A stretch of DNA of 64,000 bases from Euborellia annulipes (Eukaryota; Arthropoda; Insecta; Dermaptera; Anisolabididae): positions 1-64,000 of the forward strand of contig JAKCPI010007925.1 in the NCBI GenBank assembly GCA_023213315.1. Reading direction: 5' to 3'. Made by a program: the position numbers and the translations under genes. The notes under the pieces were generated by a model, which was not told the origin of the DNA, did no database searches, and saw nothing but the letters and a program-made list of their open reading frames with translations. Numbering within the stretch: the first letter of the stretch is position 1; each line of letters opens with the position of its first letter. This document shows, piece by piece, positions 55,768 through 64,000 of the stretch.

Positions 55768-56344
55768 CTCAGAGATAGGGATGTGGTATCGAAAAAAAGT
55801 ATCGATACTTATACTTAGTATCGTATCGGAAGAAAAGTATCGATACCACTAAGTATCGAGTATTTTTTTAAGTATGAGTATTTTTTCTTTTCTTAAGACT
55901 TTTCGGCATATTAGGCTCTTGTCGTCGATTAAATGGCAGACGGGAAGATCAGTACTATATATGCCACTGTCTTCAGAGTAATGAACACCAGGACGGGGTG
56001 ATTCACAGCTTAATAGCTTGGTGGCCCCGAGTGAATATTTTTCCTTTTCGGGGGCTTTCTCATTCAAAATACGGACTTCGCCAAAATAAAAAAAAGTCTG
56101 TCCAAATAGTTTACAATTTATAATTTGCCTTTTATATGTCATATTTGCGCACTTTTAAATTTAGTGAGGACATGTTCTACCGAAAAAACTTAAAAAAAAA
56201 TATTTATATTTGAATGAGTAATACTCATTCGATACCGGCAATCAAGTACTCATATGAGTAAAGTATCGAGTAAAAAAAGTACTAGTATCGGATCAAAAGT
56301 ATTGGTACTAGTATCGATACTTTTTTCGTGTCTCTACTCAGAGA
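55768..56344. mobile_element. 561-bp hAT MITE with perfect 8-bp duplication
   Basis: Element 55776-56336, flanked by CTCAGAGA at 55768-55775 and 56337-56344. Ends TAGGGATGTGGTATCG and, inverted, TAGAGACACGAAAAAA. Both subterminal regions repeat AAGTATCGATACT many times. The short minus-strand frame (56142-55849) lies within it and has no known domain. Confidence 0.9.
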
Positions 56345-57551
56345 TCCTGTAGGCCTGCTAGCCTCCGGTCCAGAGAACAATACTCTGCGCGCTGGGTACT
56401 CATAATCCGGTCCAAGTTGCCTACAAATCCCAAGTATGAGATTTCATTGGGTACAGGTGCAATTCTGTGAAAGTTGATTGAGTTGTATCTGGAACTACTA
56501 CATCATTCTACGCTTTAAGGTTCGCGTCTCGGGGTGATAATTTTGGGAGATTGCAGCCACAATTTTGGTTATCGACTTCAAACTTTTTTTTAAATTAAAG
56601 CCATTTAAAATATCTACAACTTATAGAAGACCTTTTGTTGATCTTCGAAAAAATAAATTTTTTTTTTTAGATTAATCGCATTAAATAAGATATTTTTAAA
56701 AAATCCGCTCTATATCTAATAGATAATTAAATTAGTAATCATTGTGTTAAAAAATAATTAATTTTTTACCCTCAATTAATTAACTGGAATCTTTCAAATG
56801 AAATGGAATAAATCCCTTGTATCCCTATGGGAAAAACTAACGCCATCTCTTGCCGCCTAGAGTAACTCGGTAGTCAATCGTCTTCTAAAGGCTTTTCGAG
56901 GCGCTGACCTTAATTTTGGACGAGGACTCGATCAAAAAGAGGCGTGAAGCCTGAAAAGCAGTGAATGCTTTATCCTTTCCGGACACAATAATTTAAGTAG
57001 GCCTACGTATTTCTCTCAGTTGAGTTGCCCAATTCCCGGATTTGGTCTGCCGAGGTTCTTCTCTTCAATTTCCTTAAGCTTGTCAAAGCATAATTATGAA
57101 ATTCGATTACGGGACATACTTTTCAGCATCGACCATTCGAAATATCTTTTATTAAGGCTATAAAATTTAAAAATTAAAATTCAGTTAATGTCCCCTTCTT
57201 TCTCTCGATTTACGATTTTCCCTGAATGCTTATTTTGGGTCCGCCCTCCCGTTCAACACCCACCCACCCCTTCCTATCGGTGTTGTTCAGGTTATAAAAA
57301 CCCAACAACTATTTTAAACAGGTCAAACAAGATTACCTTTAATGGCTTTAACATTATAAGAAAAAAGAAAAAAACGAACGACCCTTTTGCTCTTTTCTCA
57401 AAGGCGAAAATCCAATCCTATTCGAACATTAATGGATTAATAGAGAAAAGAAAAAAAAGAACACTCTATATGGAAGCTATAAAAAAAAAAAACATTTCGG
57501 AAATAAATTAGTTTTTTTGGAAATTAATTCCAATAACGAATTGTATATTAA
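56345..57551. repeat. Unassigned, with one dispersed block
   Basis: 56815-56915 is the partner of 46490-46590. The rest is AT-rich. The 107-codon frame at 57188 has no domain and seems incidental. Confidence 0.5.
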
Positions 57552-57770
57552 GGCGGGCATATACGGCAGGTCCAAAATTCAAATTGGCCCGGCACCGATC
57601 CAAAACTCGATTTGTATGGGAAAACCGAGTTGGCTCGGCGACCGTTAGTTGGCTCTGTTGGATTTCCATCCGAGCCGAAATCCACAGAGCCAAGTCCACG
57701 AGCCTTGGATTTGTCCTCCCCGTGTATGGCACTTCACCGAGCCAGAGCCAAACACGTGCAGCGTTGCCAG

Positions 57771-57810
<40 letters not shown>

Positions 57811-58230
57811 CCTTTTGATATTTTTCTTAAATTTTCTGAAGAGATTTTAATTAGAATAATTATTTAAATATTTTTTAAATCCTTTTTTTAACAAAATTTT
57901 GAAATAGTACTAAAAATTAAAATAATTATGAGTGACATGTCTTTTGTTGGGGGGAAGTTCAAATGATCAATGGTAGCCATTCATCCCGCATTTTGCGGGA
58001 CAATTTTGCATTTTGATTCAATGACCCGCAAAATATCCTACATTTAATTTGTAACTGTTTCTTCACTTGTATTTAAGATTTAAATAAAAATTTTCAATTT
58101 TTTTTTTTTTAAATTATTTAAATTATTTATTTTTTATAATATGATGTTATTATATTGGGATATTTTTATACAATTGTTCATTTTGTTGTATTAAAAGAAA
58201 TTCTATTTAAAATAAGGCACAGATGTGACA
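57552..58230. repeat. Dispersed ~700-bp repeat, copy 2
   Basis: Starts GGCGGGCATATACGGCAGGT and runs collinear with 6675-7290. (TA)n at 57773-57805 is inserted or expanded relative to copy 1. Right end lost. Confidence 0.75.
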
Positions 58231-58295
58231 TATATCCCCTTTAAGATAAGAGAGTGTTACTTTTTTAATAAGCTCGATGTGTATTTTTATTAATA

Positions 58296-59083
58296 ACTAG
58301 CCGCGTCGCCCGCCTTCGGCGGGCTTCGCGCCTAGCCGGGGGCTTCGCCCCCCTGGACCCCCCTCCAGCTGGCTCGGGCCCCGCCTGCGGCGGACCCTCG
58401 CTCTTTTCTTAATTATGAGAACCCGTGGCGCCCGCCTTTGCATATAGACAGGGGGCTTCGCCCCCTGGACCCCCTCCAGCTAGCTCGGGCCCGCCTGCGA
58501 CGGACCCTCGCCCTTTCTTCTTAATTATGAGAACCCGTGGCGCCCGCCTTTGCGTCTAGACAGGGGGGCTTCGCCCCCTGGACCCCCCTCCAGCTAGCTC
58601 GGGCCCGCCTGCGGCGGACCCTCGCCCTTTCTTCTTAATTATGAGAACCCGTGGCGCCCGCCTTTGCGTCTAGACGCAGGGGGGCTTCGCCCCCCTGGAC
58701 CCCCCTCCAGCTGGCTCGGGCCCGCCTGCGGCGGACCCTCGCCCTTTCTTCTTAATTATGAAAAAAAATTATCATTACTATTCCAAACCAGTGCCTGCTT
58801 GAGGATTTGTTTACATTCATGGAATACACAAATGAAAAGAATACTTAAATATTTCTCTATACATTTCCTATGGGAGAAATCGTAACTTTAAAAATTAATA
58901 ACTCAAAAAGTTATGGGGATTTCGGGATGAAAATAATTTTCCTGTAATCCCGAGAAGATCCTCTTTATGGATAAAAAATTTCATTTCAAAATTCCAACGG
59001 GAAGTTGCCTAAATAGAGCGTGACAGACAGACAGACGGACAGACAGACAGACAGACGGACATTAGTGAATTATATATATAGAT
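58296..59083 (-). mobile_element. Helitron, complete, with four GC modules
   Basis: Element 58297-59082. CTAG at 58297-58300 with A before it on the plus strand. 5' TC at 59082-59081 (minus), after A. Hairpin GCCCGCC-TTC-GGCGGGC at 58306-58323. The GC module with ctcgggcccgcctgcg is repeated four times at about 110-117 bp (58300-58760). A GACA tract is at 59020-59062. Same family as 54837-55478. Confidence 0.93.
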
Positions 59084-59639
59084 TGCTTGAAAAGAGTTGA
59101 CTGAAAAATTGCGGGTTCAGAAGGCCTAAAGCGAAGCCCGCCGAAGGGGGGCCGAGAATCTAGTATACAAATAAACCACAATTTTACAGAAATGAAGATT
59201 TAATTAAAGTTTTAACACCCGAAAAATATCAAAACAATTTCTTTGTTTTGATTTGCAATCATAAAAACAAGACTGGTAATCTTTTTTTTTTTTTTTAGGT
59301 TAATTATTTGAGAACAAAAACACTTCAAGTTGATAGAACAACACTTCCCTCAGGAGAGAGAGAGAGAGAGAGAGAGTTGAATAATTAAATAAACGCCGTC
59401 TTTTGTGGAATTATTTATTAACATTCACGAGGCTTCTAAGGAATCCCTTATGGAAAACCGGCTATGGATGACCGGCACCACCATCATTTATTATTTATCA
59501 AAAAAAAAAAAAAAAAATTCCCACCAATTTGAATCAAGAAGATGATTCCATTTTTTGGAGGGGCTATCGAAAAAAATATTCTCGTTGTCATCAGGTTACC
59601 CCTGAAAGTGTTTTGATTAAAAAAAAAAAGTCTTATACC
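59084..59639. other. AT-rich spacer
   Basis: 59108-59165 includes gaagcccgccgaaggggggc, a Helitron scrap. GA run at 59356-59376. A17 at 59501-59517. No gene. Confidence 0.5.
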
Positions 59640-59901
59640 TAAATCACCGGAAACTAAATATATGTCGTAAACAAAAAAAATTTGTTGAGATAAACATAAA
59701 ACACAACTTTCATTTAGGCCTACCTAAGATAAAAGAAGGCCCGGGAGCCGTGGCTCAGTGGGAAGACATTAGCTTCTCGCACCGGAGTCCCGGGTTCGCT
59801 TCCCATCCCAAGCGAGAAAAATTTATTTCATTTGATTTGACTACAAATCATTTGAAATAAATAGGGATGGGTTCTAAATGGCCTTAGATGCCGAGATGGA
59901 C

Positions 59902-59935
<34 letters not shown>

Positions 59936-59985
59936 TAAAAGAAAGTTGGGTGCTCAGTCACACCAGATTTCTTTTATAAAATTGG
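59640..59985 (-). mobile_element. Decayed Rep-A hairpin with inserted SINE B
   Basis: gaaactaaatatatgtcg, cataaaacacaactttcatt and, after the SINE, gaaagttgggtgctcagtca then caccagattt are a worn Rep-A hairpin (minus). Confidence 0.75.
59726..59943 (+). mobile_element. SINE B with 12-bp target duplication
   Basis: Element 59738-59931, flanked by AAGATAAAAGAA at 59726-59737 and 59932-59943. Nearly identical to 35927-36112, with one extra base in the head (agcttctcgc) and gagatgg for gaaaaag in the tail. A27 ends it. Confidence 0.95.
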
Positions 59986-60344
59986 GGAAAAAATAACCAA
60001 ATTGGAAATAATATGAAAGCTGGTCCAATCGTTTCGTATCTATCTATATATCTCAAAAGAAGGGAATAGTTAACGGTTCCTTTAAAGTTGCTTTAGCAAC
60101 AGCCTATAATTATAAAGCCCAAAGCAATGTTTAACTATTTTCTCGTAAAGTTTTATTGATATACTTTTTAAAGAGTATCTAAAAAATAATTGATTTTTGA
60201 ATTTTAATCAAAATCGTTAAAGCGAATTTCGAGAAATCAAAAAAACTGAAAAAATAAATTAGTAAAGTACTAGTAACCTTTGTCTGATGTGATTGAAATT
60301 TCTTGAAATACTTGCAACCTTGTTACTTGGCTTAAGTATAAAAT
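59986..60344. repeat. MITE scrap and Rep-A fragment
   Basis: 60060-60140 is an inverted piece of the 52222-52983 MITE (gttaacggttcctttaaagt). 60160-60320 is a plus Rep-A fragment (atctaaaaaataattgattt, gtaaagtactagtaa). Confidence 0.65.
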
Positions 60345-60690
60345 TAGAGTAACGGGAGTTTTTTCGTTTTTGAGTAATTCCCATCAACCCACATGTTTTG
60401 ATATTTCACTTGAAATCAATTTAATTTATTGTGAAAAAATCCTAAATTTCAAGAAGATCGATTCCAGTTAAAATATCAAAACATAATGTTTATGTAAATT
60501 TCTCTGAAGAGATTTTATTGCTTTTAAATGCCCGTTTGATTGCTTTTCTTGAAATTGCCATTAAAAGGAGGCGATTCCTTTTAGCTTGAATTTGACGTCA
60601 TTTTCACTATCATTTGAATTAATTTCAACTGAAATATCAAAAAATATGGATTAAATTAAATAACTCAAAAAAGAAAAAACTCTCGATAGG
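60345..60690. repeat. Second copy of the 346-bp inverted-repeat element
   Basis: Reverse complement of 34319-34664 (tttttttgagtaattcccat, tgatatttcacttgaaat on one side; gaactcaaaaaagaaaaaac on the other). The flanking Rep-A fragments are also in the same relative places as at 34084-34860, so the larger composite is duplicated. Confidence 0.75.
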
Positions 60691-61225
60691 TTTTCATGTC
60701 CCAAGCATGGGCAGAAATTTCATTTCAATCGATCAAATAGTACTAGTACTTTACTGATGTATATTTTCAATTTTATGTTTCTCAAAATTGGCTTTAACGA
60801 TTTTGTTTAAAAATCAATTACATTTTAGATGCTCTTTAAAATGTATAATCTTATTTTGTACAAAAAATTGTTTGAAGTCCACTTTACTTTTGTACTTCAT
60901 AGGAACAAAATATCATGTTAAGTACCTATGTATTTAAATTTTATATCTTGAATTCTAATATATTGCTGGAAACTACAATAAGTAGCTTATGTGTTGACAC
61001 AAAAAATGTCGTGTGACAAGCACAGAACACAACTTTCGATTACCGAATGTAAGATTAAGTTGTGTGCTGTGCGACCGGCAACACCAGATCTTTCTCGAGC
61101 AAAAAAAAAATTAAATAAATAAATAAAATAAAAGAACATGCAATATTCTTTGCAGAATTGTAATTAAAATATTTGTGTAACGTTTAAAGTCTATATGGCC
61201 TAAGATGCCGAAAAGACTAAAAAAA
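60691..61225 (-). mobile_element. Rep-A piece and SINE tail scrap
   Basis: Minus Rep-A from tactagtactttactgatgt (60740) to the hairpin at 61000-61085. The X-box is deleted. 61193-61215 (tggcctaagatgccgaaaag, A-run) is a SINE A/B tail. Confidence 0.75.
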
Positions 61226-61935
61226 AAAAAAAATCTGGTGCGACTGGCGCACAGCACACAACTTTCTCTTACCTTCGGTAATCGAAAGTTGTGCACTGTG
61301 CTTGTCACACCAGATTTTTCGTGTCGACATGTATTTAGTTTCCGACAGTAGGGTGCAATTGAATTCAAGATGTAAAATTTATAAGTATGGGAAAATATTT
61401 ATATTTTGATACCATGGCAACCATTTCTCCTATCCTTCCCTATGAAATACAAGAGTAAAGTGGTCTTCAGAAGATTTCAATCGAAAAATGAGAATATACA
61501 TTTTAAAGAGCATCTAAAAAATAATTGATTTTTGAATTTAAAAAAAAATCGTTGGAGCAAATTTTGAGAAAATCGAAAAAAACTGAAAAAGTACATCAGT
61601 AAAGTACTAGTACTCTTTGGCCGATTTTGATTAAAAGCTTATTTTTCCGGTCCCGGGGGATGTTTAACTTAAATATAAAATTTCAGCCTCATAGCTCAAT
61701 TCCTTCATCCTTAAAATTGAACACACACCCACCCACCCACCCACACACCCACCCCCCACCCACCCACCCACCCACCCACCCACAGACAGACCATGTCGCG
61801 AAAACCACTTTTTTGGATTCAGGGGACCTCAAAACGTGAAGATCCATCAAAATCTCGACATCGAATTTTTGACATGAATCCAATACTTTCTCTCTATATA
61901 TATATTACATATATACATAGGTAAGAGAAAGTAAA
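61226..61935 (+). mobile_element. Rep-A, complete copy
   Basis: Hairpin 61229-61318, X-box with one mismatch (GATACCATGGCAAC, 61408), GTACTAGTAC at 61604, CA/CCAC tract 61722-61784 and terminal ggtaagagaaagt at 61920-61932. Confidence 0.9.
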
Positions 61936-62456
61936 AGCAATACAACAACAACAACAACAAGAGAGGTTGTATGAATTTTTAATTATATATCCGGTGGTCG
62001 GTCAGGAGGAGGTCTTTAAAATTAGAATTGGAGCAAATTAAATTTTAATCGGATTTGCATTGTTCTCAGAAGGTATTTGCATTTTCTCTTCTCTCTCTCT
62101 CTGATGAAAATGTTTTTAAATTAATGTTTATTTTACCACCCCCACCCCCTTAACCTCTCTATTTAAGTCAATCCTTTTAAAGATTAGCTGCCTCTCCACT
62201 CGGATAAGGAATTTCATTATTTTATATTTTATGTTTAACTTTTTGATTTGACTTTGTTATATTGGATCGATAAAATTCTAAAACTTCCCCCACCACCCTT
62301 TTCTTATCGTCTTTATAAATGATTTATCATCTTTGATATTAATTTTTATTTGCTCTTACCTATACATGTTTATATTTAGAAAGAAATTATTTTCATTAAT
62401 TGGAGATTTTTATGAAAATACACGCGAAATTATTTGTGTTCAAAATAAAGTAAAAC
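61936..62456. other. AT-rich spacer
   Basis: (CAA)n at 61944-61960, CT run at 62088-62101. 62355-62400 resembles a worn Rep-A end. No gene. Confidence 0.5.
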
Positions 62457-62665
62457 TCTCGGGCTTGGTGTAGGGATTAGCATGCTGGCCTTCTATACCA
62501 AGGGTCGCGGGTTCGAATTCCAGGCAGTCCGATGATTTTATTTAAGCTATTTGGATACCATATACGTATATATTCATTAATAACGGTTATCGTCAAAGTC
62601 TTTTATGGCCTGAGTTGCCAAAAAGACTGTATGAATGTGTGTCTGAGTGTGAATGACCGTTTTAA
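62457..62665 (+). mobile_element. SINE A
   Basis: Head GGGCTTGGTGTAGGGATTAG, B-box GGGTTCGAATTCC at 62510, then gcagtccgatgattttattt, a half palindrome (the second half is deleted), aataacggttatcgtcaaag, tail ggcctgagttgccaaaaaga and gtgtgtctgagtgtgaatga. The tail lacks a clear A-run and no duplication was found. Confidence 0.85.
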
Positions 62666-62804
62666 ATACTATATGTGTACTTAATTTCAAAAAGTTACAT
62701 ACAATACATACATTTCATTTCATTTATATATAAATATATATATTATTTTCAATAGTTTATAAATTTCACATTTATCAGGCTATAAGATGATGAATAAGAA
62801 AAGC

Positions 62805-62923
62805 GCTAACTTTCATACCATATTGTAATTCACCGGTTCTCGTCTGATCACCGAAGTTAAGCAATATCGGGCACGTTCAGTACTTGGATGGGTGACCGCC
62901 TGGGAACACCGTGTGAAGTTGGC
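62805..62923 (+). rRNA. 5S ribosomal RNA
   Basis: 119 nt with the eukaryotic 5S order: GATCACCGAAGTTAAGCA in the centre, then tacttggatgggtgaccgcc and tgggaacacc (internal promoter region, boxes A and C). Helix I pairs completely (GCTAACTTT with GAAGTTGGC). The ATATTG/CAATAT stem is AT-rich yet fully paired, so substitutions are compensated. T7 follows within 8 nt of the end, a good RNA polymerase III stop. It is a single copy here, not in an array. No A-tail or duplication suggests a retro-pseudogene. Confidence 0.95.
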
Positions 62924-64000
62924 ATCAATTTTTTTATTTTTTTATTTTATTTTAACAATAATATATCTACATCCTTAAATTCACCCACTTTTGTTTTAAA
63001 ATAGACGTATTTTATAGTCTAATAATGAGGAAGTAAGTGGCCGGGAGTTGCCGCCATAAAACCCATAGAGTCTATGTAAAAATTAAAAAATTAGGCTATA
63101 TGAATATTCCTTTTTGTTTTTCGAGAAGTGTGAATAAGCTGACCAGCGCAATCAAGACAGGATGTCAGTAGATTTAAGCTGATTCAGCCCCAACGCATTC
63201 TAAACAAGCCAGCTATAGACCCTCGAAAAAAAGGAATCCCTCGTGAGAGCGAATGAGACAGAAGAACAAAACTTCGAAAAACGTCGCCAGAGGGGCGGAT
63301 CTCTTCAGACCAAGTTTGAAATGATGAGGGGTGCAAATTGACACGAGGACAGTTTTTTGAATTGAGTCGGTCATTCTGGTCTGATGCGTTTTATGAGACG
63401 GAGGTGAAACCTGAGGCCTGCGAGGGAGTGATTTCCGGGTGTGGCAGATTGGGCTGTCGGCGCCAGTGTTTTCCTTTTGGAAACTTGGACCTGGGGGTGA
63501 GGACGTCACCAACGGTTTTCGGCGGTCAGGTACTGTGAAAGTCATCGTGTGGTTCGTGTGTGTGTGTTCGAGTTGGTCAGGGGTAGGGAAGAGACCGGGG
63601 ACTAACTAGCTTTAGGATTAATTTAAGAGAGAGAGACTCCCAACCATTGTATACTCGTTTTGTTTAATGGTTAATTCATTTTGTTCTCTTTTGTTGTCTT
63701 GGTATTAGATCCACTCAGGGAGAGAGAGAGAGAGAGAGAGAGAGAAAACTCGGAAAGCTCATTTTCGTGTTTTTTTTGTTTTTTTTGTTTGGAAGGAAGT
63801 GCCAAATTTTCGTGAGGGTGAGGAAGTGTGTTTCCTTTTTGTTTCATTTTTTTTTCTCTCTCTAGTTCTGTCTTGGTCCTGTGTATTTTTCTAAAATTTT
63901 ATTATTATTTTTTTTATATTTTTATTTTTTTTTATTCTCATGTAAAATTTAAATCGGTGTCAAAGTAATTTTTTTTATTTTATTACGTATTAAATTTCAT
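62924..64000. other. Unassigned 3' region
   Basis: 62931-62960 is a (T)n(A) run. 63200-63600 is richer in G and C than most of the window and has open frames on both strands (63213-63545 minus, 63338-63538 plus) with no known domain. (GA)n at 63721-63745. It could be a non-coding exon or promoter of a gene beyond the window, but nothing proves this. Confidence 0.4.

Noticed and set aside
63213..63545. 110-codon minus-strand frame near the right edge
   Set aside because: No recognisable domain, overlaps an equally open frame on the other strand. Kept only as a remark in the 3' region.

Overview
This is a repeat-dominated, AT-rich stretch of an animal nuclear genome, most likely an invertebrate and plausibly an arthropod. 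The evidence is: a eukaryotic 5S rRNA gene; tRNA-derived SINEs with target-site duplications; non-LTR, BEL/Pao and Penelope-like retroelement remains; hAT, PIF/Harbinger, pogo/Tigger, mariner-type and Helitron DNA transposons; and three copies of the arthropod-type telomeric word TTAGG at 45227-45241. I cannot name the species. No intact host protein-coding gene is visible. Every recognisable protein fragment belongs to a mobile element or a transposase-like family and carries stops or frameshifts. The only gene that looks intact is the 5S rRNA at 62805-62923.

Layout. 1-5238 is the right part of a ~129-bp satellite (about 40 units, cut by the window edge). 6424-8006 is a hAT-like element with an 8-bp target duplication and inverted Penelope-like ends inside. 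8747-13181 holds copies of an abundant repeat that I call Rep-A/Rep-B, a 99-bp tandem array, a perfect 116-bp inverted repeat and a SINE. 13183-16740 holds a LINE and a BEL/Pao pol fragment, inserted together into the GA tract of one Rep-B copy whose halves are 12784-13181 and 16870-17817. 18222-23750 holds Penelope remnants, a tandem array and a 210-bp mariner-like MITE. 25244-31135 is a run of decayed transposon genes: LINE, PIF/Harbinger, Tigger, and an unclassified transposase-like family. 32000-39400 is mixed Rep-A and SINE material. 39741-42240 holds LINE ends and a second PIF/Harbinger gene. 44951-45210 is a THAP-domain exon pair. 47945-53946 holds Rep-A/B copies broken by three PIF-type MITEs with TAA/TTA duplications. 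54837-59082 holds Helitrons and a hAT MITE. 59640-62660 holds Rep-A and SINEs. 62805-64000 holds 5S rRNA and unassigned sequence.

The parts do not form a pathway. They record successive nested insertions, and the empty sites can often be read directly. The observations I find most worth following are: (i) Rep-A, about 20 copies, most full-length ones carrying a canonical RFX X-box palindrome; (ii) a Helitron family with textbook termini and an amplified GC-rich module next to its 3' end; (iii) the LINE/BEL composite that may be a template-switch chimera; (iv) the perfect 116-bp inverted repeat; (v) local higher-order structure in the satellite. All readings were made by eye. Copy boundaries are good to a few bases where a target duplication is quoted and to tens of bases elsewhere.
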